Source: DATLMR01 sp035634255 (GTDB lineage: Bacteria; Acidobacteriota; Blastocatellia; UBA7656). Taken from it: a stretch of 44,985 bases of DNA. Shown one piece after another: positions 31,966 through 40,722 of this stretch. A program made the position numbers and the translations under genes. Position 1 is the first letter of the stretch. Every line of letters starts with the position of its first letter. The notes under the pieces are model-generated. The model was not told the DNA's origin. It saw only the letters and a program-made list of their open reading frames with translations, and did no database searches. The stretch spans positions 1 through 44,985 of the forward strand of contig DASQDI010000062.1 of NCBI GenBank assembly GCA_035634255.1, read 5' to 3'.

Positions 31966-34251
31966 ATGTCAACGCGGGTCCACATAACGGTGCGCGGCAT
32001 GGTGCAGGGCGTGGGCTTCCGCCCTTTCGTCTTCTCGCAGGCCCGCCGCCGCGCGCTCAGGGGCCGCGTGCTCAACAACACGTCGGGCGTGCTCATAGAC
32101 GTTGAGGGCGAGTCGAGTTCGATTGAAGAGTTCATCCGCGAGATCGAGTCGAACCCGCCCCCGCTCTCGGTGATCGAATCGGTCGAGCGGAGCCGCGCGC
32201 TCGCCCCCGCGCACTACGTCGACTTTCGGATCGTCGAAAGCGACGGGTCCGGGGAGAAGTTCGTGCCCATCTCCCCGGACGTGTCGGTCTGCGACGACTG
32301 CCTCGGCGAGATGTTTGACCCGAAGGACCGGCGCTACCGCTACCCCTTCATCAACTGCACGAACTGCGGGCCGCGCTTCACCATAATCGAAGGCGTCCCG
32401 TATGACCGCGCGTCGACCACGATGCGGGACTTCCCGATTTGCGCCGCATGCCGCGAAGAGTACGAAGACCCGCTCGACCGCCGCTTCCACGCCGAGCCGA
32501 CGGCATGCCCCGACTGCGGGCCGCGACTGCGCCTCGCCGACCCCGGAGGGCGCGAAGCATGCGGGGGGGAAGAGGCCGTCCGGCGCGCCCGGCTCCTGCT
32601 GCTCGGGGGGAAGATAGTGGCCGTCAAAGGCGTCGGGGGCTTCCATCTGGCATGCGACGCATTGAACGAAGGGGCGGTAGAAGAGTTGAGGCGGAGGAAA
32701 TACAGGGAAGATAAGCCGTTCGCTATGATGGCGGCCTCGGTCGATCTCGTGCGGAGGCACTGCGTCGTCTCGCGCGCGGAAGAGGAGCTGTTACTGTCCG
32801 AGCGCCGCCCCATCGTGCTGCTCGAAAAGAGGCGCGATTCCATCATCCCCCGAGCGATGGCCCCCTCCGCGACATCTCTCGGCTTCATGCTGCCTTACTC
32901 GCCCCTGCACCACCTGCTGCTGGAAGGGCTCGGCCGCCCGATTGTTCTGACCAGCGGCAACGTTTCGGACGAGCCGATCTGCTACGAAGATTCTGACGCG
33001 ACCCGCAGGCTGGGTGGGATCGCCGATTACTTCCTGCTCCACGACCGGCGCATTCAGGTCCGCGCGGACGACTCGGTCACGCGCGCTTTCGGCGACCGGG
33101 AGGTGGTCGTCCGCCGCTCGCGCGGCTACGCGCCCGCCCCGATCACGGTCAGGCGCGGGGCGGGCCGCGAGGTGCTGGCCTGCGGGGCCGAGCTTAAGAA
33201 CACTTTCTGCCTCACGCGCGGCCATTACGCCTTCGTTAGCCATCACGTAGGCGACCTGGAAAACCTTGAGACGCTCGCGTCGTTCAGGCAGGGCATCGAG
33301 CATTACAAGCGCCTCTTCAACCTCCGCCCGGAAGTCGTGGCGCACGACCTGCACCCCGACTACATCTCGACGAAGTACGCGCTCGCGCTCGACGGGGTGG
33401 AGAAGATCGGCGTCCAGCACCACCACGCGCACATCGCGAGCTGCATGGCCGACAACGGGATCGAGGGCGAGGCCATCGGGGTCGCGATGGACGGCCTCGG
33501 ATTCGGCTCTGACGGCCGGTTCTGGGGCGGCGAGTTCTTCGTCGCGGACTTCCTCGACGCCGAGCGCGTCGCCCACCTCGATTACGTGCCGATGCCCGGA
33601 GGCGCGAAGGCCATCCGCGAGCCGTGGAGGATGGCTTCGGTCTACCTGCATCGCGCGCTCGGGGACGGGTTCGTCGACCTCGACATCCCCTTCGCCCGCG
33701 GCCTCGACCGGGGCAGGTGGGCTGCGATCCGCCGCATGTCGGAGGGCGGCACCAACAGCCCCCTGACTTCGAGCATGGGGAGGCTCTTCGACGCCCTGTC
33801 GGGCCTGCTGGCTTTGAGGGGCGAGGTCAATTACGAGGGCCAGGCCGCCGTCGAGCTTGAGGCGATAGCCGACCGGGATTGCGCGGGAGAGTACGAGTTC
33901 GGATTTGCCGGGGACGGGAGTATTATCAAAGCGGAGCCGGTGATCCGGAGCGCCGTCGATGACCTGCTCGGGGGCGTTCCGCCCCAGGTCGTTTCGGCGA
34001 AGTTCCACCTCGGGGTGGCGGGGCTGATCCGCTCGCTCGCGATCAGGCTCAGGGACGGGCGGCGGCTCAACCGCGTCGTCCTGTCCGGGGGAGTGTTTCA
34101 GAACATGTTTCTTCTGAGCAGGGCTTGCCGGATGCTCAGGCAGGATGGCTTCGAGGTCTTCACGCAAAGTCGCGTGCCGTGCAACGACGGAGGCATCTCG
34201 CTCGGTCAGGCGGCGGTCGCGTCGGCGCGTCTCGCGTCGGGGAGGGTGTGA
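31966..34251 (+). CDS. hypF: HypF carbamoyltransferase
   Basis: The 761-residue protein has the four HypF modules: an acylphosphatase domain (VRGMVQGVGFRPFVF, about 1-90), two zinc fingers (CDDC..., CTNC, CAAC..., CPDC, about 105-185), a YrdC-like domain (about 195-380, with KGVGGFHLACDA) and a Kae1-like domain (about 390-755, with the metal-binding HHHAH near 484-488). It makes thiocarbamate on HypE from carbamoyl phosphate, the source of the iron cyanide ligands. The start is 6 bp after the YceI stop; HypC begins 1 bp after its stop. Confidence 0.97.
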   Translation: MSTRVHITVRGMVQGVGFRPFVFSQARRRALRGRVLNNTSGVLIDVEGESSSIEEFIREIESNPPPLSVIESVERSRALAPAHYVDFRIVESDGSGEKFVPISPDVSVCDDCLGEMFDPKDRRYRYPFINCTNCGPRFTIIEGVPYDRASTTMRDFPICAACREEYEDPLDRRFHAEPTACPDCGPRLRLADPGGREACGGEEAVRRARLLLLGGKIVAVKGVGGFHLACDALNEGAVEELRRRKYREDKPFAMMAASVDLVRRHCVVSRAEEELLLSERRPIVLLEKRRDSIIPRAMAPSATSLGFMLPYSPLHHLLLEGLGRPIVLTSGNVSDEPICYEDSDATRRLGGIADYFLLHDRRIQVRADDSVTRAFGDREVVVRRSRGYAPAPITVRRGAGREVLACGAELKNTFCLTRGHYAFVSHHVGDLENLETLASFRQGIEHYKRLFNLRPEVVAHDLHPDYISTKYALALDGVEKIGVQHHHAHIASCMADNGIEGEAIGVAMDGLGFGSDGRFWGGEFFVADFLDAERVAHLDYVPMPGGAKAIREPWRMASVYLHRALGDGFVDLDIPFARGLDRGRWAAIRRMSEGGTNSPLTSSMGRLFDALSGLLALRGEVNYEGQAAVELEAIADRDCAGEYEFGFAGDGSIIKAEPVIRSAVDDLLGGVPPQVVSAKFHLGVAGLIRSLAIRLRDGRRLNRVVLSGGVFQNMFLLSRACRMLRQDGFEVFTQSRVPCNDGGISLGQAAVASARLASGRV

Positions 34252-34252
34252 T

Positions 34253-34519
34253 ATGTGCCTGGCGATTCCCGCGAAGATCGTCGAGATAGTCGACGAAGAG
34301 AACCAGATAGCCAAGGTCGAGGTGGGCGGGGTGAAGCGCAACATAAACATCGGCATGCTCGAAAGGGGCGAGGTGAGTGTCGGCGATTACGTCCTGATCC
34401 ACGTCGGGTTCGCCATGAGCAAGGTCGACGAGAGGGAGGCCGAAGAGACGCTCCGGCTCCTCCGGGACCTCGACTCGCTCGACGAAGAGCTTGCCCAGTT
34501 CAAGAGTTCCATTCAGTAG
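34253..34519 (+). CDS. hypC: HypC/HupF chaperone
   Basis: The 88-residue protein starts MCLAIPAKIVEI, the invariant N-terminus whose Cys2 binds the Fe(CN)2CO unit, and has the small OB-like fold (VEVGGVKRNINIGM, GDYVLIHVGFAMSKVDE). It carries the iron unit from HypD to the large subunit. It begins 1 bp after the HypF stop. Confidence 0.96.
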   Translation: MCLAIPAKIVEIVDEENQIAKVEVGGVKRNINIGMLERGEVSVGDYVLIHVGFAMSKVDEREAEETLRLLRDLDSLDEELAQFKSSIQ

Positions 34520-34528
34520 CGGTGGCCT

Positions 34529-35218
34529 ATGTCGAAAACGTCCGACGATTTCTCGCGCGCCTTTTACCCCTTTCTCCACAAAGCCGAGCGCCGGCCCGAG
34601 GGGATTATGGAGGACCTGCGCTTCTCCCTGATGGAGAAGGCGAGGGAGAGCGCCCAGGTCAAGACCCGTTTCTTCGAGGAGAACAGCGACGAGATCCTCC
34701 AGGCCTCCTTGCGGCTCGCGAAGGCTTTCCAGCGGGGCGGCAAGATGCTCGTGTGCGGGAACGGGGGGTCGTCGACCGACGCCCAGCACGTGGCCGTCGA
34801 GTTCATGCACCCGGTCACGGTGGGCCGGAAGGCCCTGCCCGCGGTCTGCCTCGCCAACGACATGGCGATGGTTACGGCGGTGGCTAACGACGTGGGGTTC
34901 GCGGACGTCTTCGCGAGGCAGATCATCGCGCTCGGCCGCGAGGGGGACGTGCTGCTCGCGATCTCGACGAGCGGGAACTCCGACAACCTGATCCACGCCT
35001 TCGAGACCGCGCGCCGGATGAAGCTCGGCACTATAGGCTTCGCCGGGGACGAGGGCGGCCACATGGCCCGGATGAAGGGGGAGGGGCTGCTGGACTTCTG
35101 CCTGACCGTACCCACGTCCAGCATACACCGCATACAGGAGACTCATGTGACCCTCTACCACATCGTGTGGGACATGGTTCACGCATTTCTGGAGCACGGG
35201 GCTCCGGCCGAAGAGTGA
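34529..35218 (+). CDS. SIS-domain phosphoheptose isomerase-like protein
   Basis: The 229-residue protein has the SIS core of GmhA/DiaA: GGKMLVCGNGGSSTDAQHVAVEF, ANDMAMVTAVANDVGF, LLAISTSGNSDNLI, and the ending IQETHVTLYHIVWDMVH. GmhA isomerises sedoheptulose 7-phosphate. An LPS-heptose role is unlikely here, since it is encoded within the hydrogenase maturation genes between HypC and HypD. Similar SIS genes occur in group 1h hydrogenase loci. It may bind a sugar phosphate or have another function; the ligand is unknown. Confidence 0.85.
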   Translation: MSKTSDDFSRAFYPFLHKAERRPEGIMEDLRFSLMEKARESAQVKTRFFEENSDEILQASLRLAKAFQRGGKMLVCGNGGSSTDAQHVAVEFMHPVTVGRKALPAVCLANDMAMVTAVANDVGFADVFARQIIALGREGDVLLAISTSGNSDNLIHAFETARRMKLGTIGFAGDEGGHMARMKGEGLLDFCLTVPTSSIHRIQETHVTLYHIVWDMVHAFLEHGAPAEE

Positions 35219-35245
35219 CGCGGAGAGAGTGAGGGGAGTGTCGCG

Positions 35246-36367
35246 ATGAAATTCATAGACGAGTACAGGCAGGCCGACATGGCGCGAAGGCTCTCGGACC
35301 AGATCGCCCGGATGACCGGGGAGCCGCTCAAGCTGATGGAGGTGTGCGGGGGCCACACGCACACGATCTTCAAGTATGGCATCGAGGACCTGCTCCCGCC
35401 CAACATCGAGATGATTCACGGGCCGGGATGCCCGGTCTGCGTCATCCCGCTCGGCCGCACCGACGACTCCATCTCGTTAGCCCTGCGGCCGAACGTCATC
35501 TTCACGACCTTCGGGGACATGATGCGGGTGCCGGGCTCGAAGACCAACCTGATAGCGGCGAAGGCCGCGGGGGCCGACGTCCGCATGGTCTACTCGCCGC
35601 TCGACGCGCTCAAGGTGGCGAAGAAGAATCCCGGCCGCGACGTGGTGTTCCTCGCGCTCGGGTTCGAGACCACGGCCCCCTCGACGGCGATGACCGTGTT
35701 GCAGGCGGCCAAAGACGGGGTGGAGAACTTCTCGGTCTTCTGCAATCACATAATGATAATCCCCGCGCTCAAAGCGATGCTCGACTCGCCCGACCTCAAG
35801 CTCGACGGCTTCGTCGGGCCGGGCCACGTCAGCACGGTCATCGGCACGCGCTGCTACGAATTCGTCCCCGAGGAGTACGGCAAGCCTCTGGTGGTCTCCG
35901 GGTTCGAGCCGCTCGACATCCTGCAGTCGGTCTACATGATCGTGAAGCAGATAACCGAGGGGCGCGCGGAGGTCGAGAATCAGTACGCGCGGGTGGTGCC
36001 GCGCGACGGCAACCGGAAGGCGCTCGAAGCCATCTTCGAGGTCTTCGAGCCCCGCGAGTATTTCGAGTGGCGCGGGCTGGGCTCGATACCTCGGAGCGGC
36101 ATGAAGATGCGCCCGGAATACTCGCGGTTCGACGCGGAGCTTAAGTTCGCGGTGCCGGGGCTCAGGATCGCGGACCCGAAGGCGTGCCAGTGCGGGGAGA
36201 TACTGAAGGGCGTGAAGAAGCCGTGGGAGTGCAAGGTCTTCGGCACGGCCTGCACGCCGGAGACGCCCATCGGCTCCTGCATGGTCTCGTCGGAAGGCGC
36301 GTGCGCCGCCTATTACAACTTCGGCCGCCTGTCCAAGGTCGCCGAGCGTTCGGGGATGGCTTCATAA
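35246..36367 (+). CDS. hypD: HypD Fe-S scaffold for Fe(CN)2CO assembly
   Basis: The 373-residue protein shows CGGHTHT (C34), the redox pair GPGCPVC (C62, C65), and the C-terminal cluster cysteines in DPKACQCGEIL, CKVFGTACTPETPIGSCMVSSEG, which bind the [4Fe-4S] cluster. Together with HypC it holds the iron while HypE supplies cyanide. The order C-(SIS)-D-E is kept, with 27 bp to the SIS gene and 2 bp to HypE. Confidence 0.96.
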   Translation: MKFIDEYRQADMARRLSDQIARMTGEPLKLMEVCGGHTHTIFKYGIEDLLPPNIEMIHGPGCPVCVIPLGRTDDSISLALRPNVIFTTFGDMMRVPGSKTNLIAAKAAGADVRMVYSPLDALKVAKKNPGRDVVFLALGFETTAPSTAMTVLQAAKDGVENFSVFCNHIMIIPALKAMLDSPDLKLDGFVGPGHVSTVIGTRCYEFVPEEYGKPLVVSGFEPLDILQSVYMIVKQITEGRAEVENQYARVVPRDGNRKALEAIFEVFEPREYFEWRGLGSIPRSGMKMRPEYSRFDAELKFAVPGLRIADPKACQCGEILKGVKKPWECKVFGTACTPETPIGSCMVSSEGACAAYYNFGRLSKVAERSGMAS

Positions 36368-36369
36368 TC

Positions 36370-37482
36370 ATGGCGAAAGAGTTCACCTCCTCGCCCCTGT
36401 TCGAGCGGGTCGAGCGGGCGAGGCGCAGGAAGACGCGGGTAAAAGACAGCCACATCACGCTCGCGCATGGCAGCGGGGGCAGGGCCATGCACGATCTGGT
36501 GGAAGGGGTGTTCATCGAGTACCTGAAGAACCCCCTGCTGGAGATGATGGAAGACCAGGCCGTCTTCGAGGTGGGCGCGGAGGGCCGCGGCCCCGCGAAG
36601 CTCGCCTTCACGACGGACTCTTTCGTCGTCGACCCGATCTTCTTCCCCGGAGGCGACATCGGCCGCCTCGCCGTCAACGGCACGGTGAACGACCTGGCGA
36701 TGAGCGGCGCGCGGCCTCTCTACCTTTCCGCCGGGTTCATAATCGAGGAGGGGTTCGCCATCGAGGACCTGAAGCGGATACTCGGCTCGATGCGCGCGGC
36801 GGCCGATGAAGCGCGGGTGCAGATAGTCACGGGCGACACGAAGGTCGTGCAGAAAGGGAGCGCCGACAGGATATTCATCAACACGTCGGGCATCGGGATC
36901 ATAGAGTCGCCGGCGCGGATTTCGGCGGCGCGCGCCCGCGCCGGGGACAAAGTTATAGTCAGCGGCACCATCGGCGACCACGGCACGACGATCATGATCG
37001 CCCGAGGCGAGCTTGAGCTTGAGACCGACATCGAGAGCGACTGCGCCCCGCTCAACTCTCTGGTCGAAGCGATGCTTGAGGAATCCGGCAGGCTGTCGCT
37101 GACGGACGCGATCCACTGCATGCGCGACCCCACGCGCGGCGGCGTCGCGACTACGCTGAACGAGATAGCCCTGGCGTCGGAGGTGTACATAGAGATTTAT
37201 GAAGACCGAATCCCGGTCCGCGAAGAGGTCCACGGCGCGTGCGAGATCCTCGGCCTCGACCCGCTCTACGTCGCCAACGAAGGGAAGCTGATCGCGGTGG
37301 TGGCGGACGAGGCGGCCGAGCCCCTGCTCGGGCGGATGAGAGAGCACCCCCTCGGCCGGGACGCGCGCGTCATAGGCGAGGTGAAGGCCGAGCCGGAAGG
37401 GATAGTCGCGATGGTCACGGGATTCGGCGGCACCCGGATTGTTGACATGCTCGCCGGGGAGCAGTTGCCCCGAATCTGCTGA
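36370..37482 (+). CDS. hypE: HypE hydrogenase cofactor dehydratase
   Basis: The 370-residue protein starts at ATG 36370, 2 bp after HypD. The ending PRIC carries the Cys that HypF carbamoylates. The AIR synthase-like fold has AHGSGGRAMHDLV, TTDSFVVDPIFFPGGDIG, GTVNDLAMSGARP and the ATP-binding region DPTRGGVATTLNEIA. HypE dehydrates the thiocarboxamide to thiocyanate, giving the cyanide ligands. It is the last gene of the locus. Confidence 0.97.
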   Translation: MAKEFTSSPLFERVERARRRKTRVKDSHITLAHGSGGRAMHDLVEGVFIEYLKNPLLEMMEDQAVFEVGAEGRGPAKLAFTTDSFVVDPIFFPGGDIGRLAVNGTVNDLAMSGARPLYLSAGFIIEEGFAIEDLKRILGSMRAAADEARVQIVTGDTKVVQKGSADRIFINTSGIGIIESPARISAARARAGDKVIVSGTIGDHGTTIMIARGELELETDIESDCAPLNSLVEAMLEESGRLSLTDAIHCMRDPTRGGVATTLNEIALASEVYIEIYEDRIPVREEVHGACEILGLDPLYVANEGKLIAVVADEAAEPLLGRMREHPLGRDARVIGEVKAEPEGIVAMVTGFGGTRIVDMLAGEQLPRIC

Positions 37483-37505
37483 AGGGGCGAACGGGCGTCG
37501 CCCCT
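37483..37505 (+). terminator. Hairpin at the end of the hydrogenase locus
   Basis: AGGGGCG and CGCCCCT make a 7-bp stem with a 9-nt loop directly after the HypE stop codon. There is no U-tract, so it is only a candidate terminator. Confidence 0.45.
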
Positions 37506-37621
37506 GGCTCTATCCAATCCTCCCCCGGTCTGCTTTCAATTTGCAATTTGAAATAGATTGCGGCATTAATAGATTCGTCCGGACGCTTGGGCACATCTCG
37601 ACGAACTCTGGGGCATCAAGA

Positions 37622-38371
37622 ATGGCGATCATTGGCGGAGCCGCCGGTTACCGAATCCTCAAACATTTCTGGCCGAAGGGCGAGACCGGTTATCTGGACG
37701 GGAGCGCTTACCAAAGCAAAAGCAAACTGGAAGTCCTGCTCGGGGATGACGTTTGGAGCAAGGTCTCGGACAAAGTGGTCATCGACTTCGGCTGCGGCTC
37801 CGGGGCGGAGGCCGTCGAGATGGCTCAGAGGGGGGCCCGGCGCGTCATCGGGGTCGACACGATGGAGCCGCTCCTGAAGGTAGCCCGAGGCGCGGCCGAA
37901 GCCGCGGGGGTGGCCGACCGCTGTCTCTTCGCGCCCGCGACGGACGAAAAGGCCGACGTGATACTCTCCATGGACGCCTTCGAGCACTTCGAAGAGCCGG
38001 AGGAAATCCTGTCGCACATGCGCGGCCTGATCAAAGAGGACGGGCGCGCGCTGATCTGCTTCGGGCCGACGTGGTACCACCCTCTGGGCGGCCACATATT
38101 CTCCGTGTTCCCGTGGGCGCACTTCGTCTTCACCGAGCGCGCCTTCATCCGCTGGTTCCGGGACTTCAACCCCGACAACCACACCAGCTTCCGTTCGGTC
38201 GGCCTGAACAGGATGACCGTGAGCCGCTTCGAAAACATTTTAAAGCGTAGCTGCTGGCGGGCGGAGAGGTTTGAAGCCGTGCCGATCCGCAGGCTCCGGC
38301 GGATCTCGAACAGGTGGACCCGCGAGTTCACGACGGCAATCGTGAGGTGCGAGCTGGTCCCGAAGCGGTGA
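37622..38371 (+). CDS. SAM-dependent methyltransferase
   Basis: The 249-residue protein starts at ATG 37622 and has the class I methyltransferase motif VVIDFGCGSGAEAVEMA (motif I), an acidic residue after the second strand (VIGVDTME) and DVILSMDAFEHFEEPEEIL (motif IV). The C-terminal half has an aromatic-rich substrate region (FGPTWYHPLGGHIF). It follows the hydrogenase locus after 139 bp on the same strand but shows no link to it. The acceptor is unknown. Confidence 0.85.
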   Translation: MAIIGGAAGYRILKHFWPKGETGYLDGSAYQSKSKLEVLLGDDVWSKVSDKVVIDFGCGSGAEAVEMAQRGARRVIGVDTMEPLLKVARGAAEAAGVADRCLFAPATDEKADVILSMDAFEHFEEPEEILSHMRGLIKEDGRALICFGPTWYHPLGGHIFSVFPWAHFVFTERAFIRWFRDFNPDNHTSFRSVGLNRMTVSRFENILKRSCWRAERFEAVPIRRLRRISNRWTREFTTAIVRCELVPKR

Positions 38372-38419
38372 TGAGTCGCGCCTGACCGCGCCCGGCGTCG
38401 CGGCCGGTGGCGTCGGGTC

Positions 38420-38833
38420 TCACCGCCCGTCGACCTTATTCGCGCTCGAAAGCGTCAACTGCCACCGCCCGCCGCGCCTCTCGTAGATGTCAATGGCCGA
38501 GTAGGTTCCGCTGTAGCCCGCCTTCCTCGACCGGGCCTTTATGCGAAGCGTCGCCTCGGCCGTCGCGACGTCCCCCTTCACGCGCACGTCGATCTCAGCG
38601 ATGTCGATTGATTCGAATTTGAAATCGCCCGTGCCGAGGTCGTCGAGCCACTCCCTCTTGTTAAGGTTGACGCCGTCGGGGTCGGTGAAGACGAAGTCGG
38701 CCGCGAGAATCGAGTCCAGCGACCCGGTGTCGCCCCTGAGTGAAGCGTCGATGAATTTGTATTCGAGCTCCAGCACGTCCTTACGGTCGCTCGTGGTTTG
38801 ATCCGGCATAACGCAGGCCCCCGCCATCTTCAT
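38420..38833 (-). CDS. NTF2-like (SnoaL/DUF4440-type) protein
   Basis: The 137-residue protein could also start at a downstream ATG (MPDQTTSDRK, about 129 residues). The pattern LELEYKFIDASLRGDTGSLDSIL, then FVFTDPDGVNLNKREWL and the final RWQLTLSS strand, fits the small NTF2-like fold. The start overlaps the lipoprotein stop by 4 nt. No catalytic residues are obvious. The role is unknown, possibly a small-ligand binder. Confidence 0.75.
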   Translation of the reverse strand: MKMAGACVMPDQTTSDRKDVLELEYKFIDASLRGDTGSLDSILAADFVFTDPDGVNLNKREWLDDLGTGDFKFESIDIAEIDVRVKGDVATAEATLRIKARSRKAGYSGTYSAIDIYERRGGRWQLTLSSANKVDGR

Positions 38834-39174
38834 TTGATCTTAGGCATGAAAGCGCCCCCGAACACATCCAGCCTGTAATCCTCCTCGCTCACTTTATACT
38901 TCTCGTACATCTTCTTCACGAACTCGTCGGACCTGTCGAGGTATTCCCTGGAATCTTTATACACGCCCAACAACTCGTCCCTGTTTACGGAGCCCTCGGA
39001 CTCTATGCGGGACATCGCCGCCACGGCTTTCGAGAACAGCTCGTCCTCCTGCATGAGGAGTTGCTGGCCCTGCTGATAGTCGTTTATCGAAAGGTGTACG
39101 ACGCCTTTCCCGCCGCAGGAGGCCAGCGGCAGGCAGGCGATCAGGCAGGCGGTAATTACGAGTGTTCTTCGCAT
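38830..39174 (-). CDS. Small lipoprotein
   Basis: The 114-residue protein has a lipoprotein signal (MRRTLVITACLIACLPLASCGG) with lipobox LASC, so the mature protein begins at Cys20. The remainder is mainly helical and charged (DYQQGQQLLMQEDELFSKAVAAMSRIE..., DEFVKKMYEKYK). Function is unrecognised. It is coupled to the NTF2-like gene by a 4-nt overlap. Confidence 0.78.
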   Translation of the reverse strand: MRRTLVITACLIACLPLASCGGKGVVHLSINDYQQGQQLLMQEDELFSKAVAAMSRIESEGSVNRDELLGVYKDSREYLDRSDEFVKKMYEKYKVSEEDYRLDVFGGAFMPKIK

Positions 39175-39236
39175 GTCTCTCCCTCCGACTATCGCGTCAG
39201 GTAAGCTCGGGGACCGCTCGGCCCCCGCCGCCCGCC

Positions 39237-39728
39237 CTACTTCGGGCCGCCGATGGACGATTTTACGGTCGCGTACACAACGTCGGTCGCGGCCGCCACC
39301 TGCTCTATGTTCTCTTTCATCTCGCGCACGTCGAGCACTCTTATGCTCAGGTCCGTCCGCACGAACAGGTCTCCGTCTTTGTCTATCCCTATTTTCACGC
39401 GGTCCAGGTCGCCGTTTAGCTGAAGCAATTTCTGTATCACGCCCGGCGTGAGCCTCAGGCTGTCCTTCTCGGCGACTATCGTGAAGAGCACGAGCACGTC
39501 TTCATGGGTGGAGGCGATCACGTTGAATTTGGGCATGGACTTTCCCTGGAAGTCTATGGCCCAGACGTTGTCCGCCGCCTTCGAATAGGGGTAGCCGGTC
39601 TCTTCGAGCAGGACGGCGACTCTGGCCGAGGGCTTGTTGTTCTGAGCCTGAGCCACGGCCGCCGGGCCGGGAAAACAGAGCGCGAGGGCAGCCAGAAGCA
39701 GGGTCGCAGTTGTGAGGTTCTTTTTCAT
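39237..39728 (-). CDS. Secreted YbjN-like protein
   Basis: The 163-residue protein has a signal peptide (TTATLLLAALALCFPGPAAVAQA). The mature part follows the YbjN/T3SS-chaperone-like pattern: LEETGYPYSKAADNVWAIDF, then VLVLFTIVAEKDSL, LTPGVIQKLLQLNGDLDRVKIGIDKDGDLFVRTDL. It is probably periplasmic or extracellular, and function is unknown. It reads in the same direction as the two small genes downstream (38420-39174). Confidence 0.75.
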   Translation of the reverse strand: MKKNLTTATLLLAALALCFPGPAAVAQAQNNKPSARVAVLLEETGYPYSKAADNVWAIDFQGKSMPKFNVIASTHEDVLVLFTIVAEKDSLRLTPGVIQKLLQLNGDLDRVKIGIDKDGDLFVRTDLSIRVLDVREMKENIEQVAAATDVVYATVKSSIGGPK

Positions 39729-39896
39729 GAGTCCGCATTGTAGCCGCTAAAGGCTTCATAGTCTAACGCCAGCTTGACATTAAACTGCCCATTGCTCGAC
39801 AATCGCAACGCGGTAGTCGCCATTGCCGCGATCATCCAGCGCCGCGACCCTCGTAAAATCTCGTGCCGGTTCAGATCAAGCCGGGAGGCTTGAGCC

Positions 39897-40571
39897 ATGA
39901 AAGAAAGCAATCCGTTTTTCACCCGAAGACAATTCCTGAGCAGCGCCGGCGTGTCGGCCTTCGGGATCGCCGCTCTCGTCACGCCCATCGGCTTCGCCGA
40001 ACAACTGGTCCAGACTCCCCGGCAGACGGAGGGGCCTTTCTACCCGACCAGGATGCCGCTCGACACGGACAACGACCTGCTGATCATCAACGACTCCATC
40101 ACCCCGGCGGTCGGGACCGTCACCTACCTGAGCGGGCGCGTACTCGACAGGCGCGGCGACCCGATCAGGAACGCGGTCGTGGAGATATGGCAGGTGGACA
40201 ACAACGCCTCTTACCTGCACCCCGGAAGCGCCAACCGGGACAGGTGGGACGCGAACTTCCAGGGGTTCGGCCGCTTCCTGACCGGCTCGACCGGCGAGTA
40301 CGCTTTCCGCACCATCAAGCCGGTCCCCTACCCCGGACGCCAGGCCCCGCACATCCACGTCGCCGTAAAAGTGAAGGGCCGGGAGAAATTCACCACGCAG
40401 TGCTACGTCAGGGGGGAGCCGGGTAACGCGCGCGATTTCGTGCTGAACGCGATCCGCGACGCGCGGGCCCGCGACTCCGTCATCGTCGATTTCACCCCGA
40501 TCAAAGAGTCCCGCATCAATGAGCTGGCGGCGCGCTTCGACATAGTGATGGGCTTCACGCCTGAAGCCTGA
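39897..40571 (+). CDS. Tat-exported intradiol ring-cleavage dioxygenase
   Basis: The 224-residue protein has a twin-arginine signal (TRRQFLSSAGVSAFGIAALV). The iron ligands of protocatechuate 3,4-dioxygenase type are visible: Y106 in SYLHPG, Y145 in PVPYPGRQ, and H152 and H154 in APHIHVAV. TEGPFYP near residue 43 is typical of the fold. Family members open catechol rings with Fe(III). The substrate is unknown, and an exported location is unusual but frequent in acidobacteria-like genomes. No other aromatic-degradation gene is next to it. Confidence 0.9.
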   Translation: MKESNPFFTRRQFLSSAGVSAFGIAALVTPIGFAEQLVQTPRQTEGPFYPTRMPLDTDNDLLIINDSITPAVGTVTYLSGRVLDRRGDPIRNAVVEIWQVDNNASYLHPGSANRDRWDANFQGFGRFLTGSTGEYAFRTIKPVPYPGRQAPHIHVAVKVKGREKFTTQCYVRGEPGNARDFVLNAIRDARARDSVIVDFTPIKESRINELAARFDIVMGFTPEA

Positions 40572-40722
40572 GCCATCGGAGAAGCTCCCCCCGGCCCTCG
40601 CCCGGCCTCGCCCTCGGGTTTTAAAAGAGGCTCTCTCTTGCCCGGCGGCAGCCGCGTCCCTATAATGATGAAACCGTAATTCAGGCCCGTGAGATTACAA
40701 ACCCGATTCGGAGTCTTCAAAC

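Noticed and set aside
32791..34356. Minus-strand frame of 521 codons within HypF
   Set aside because: Antisense shadow; HypF on the plus strand is unmistakable.
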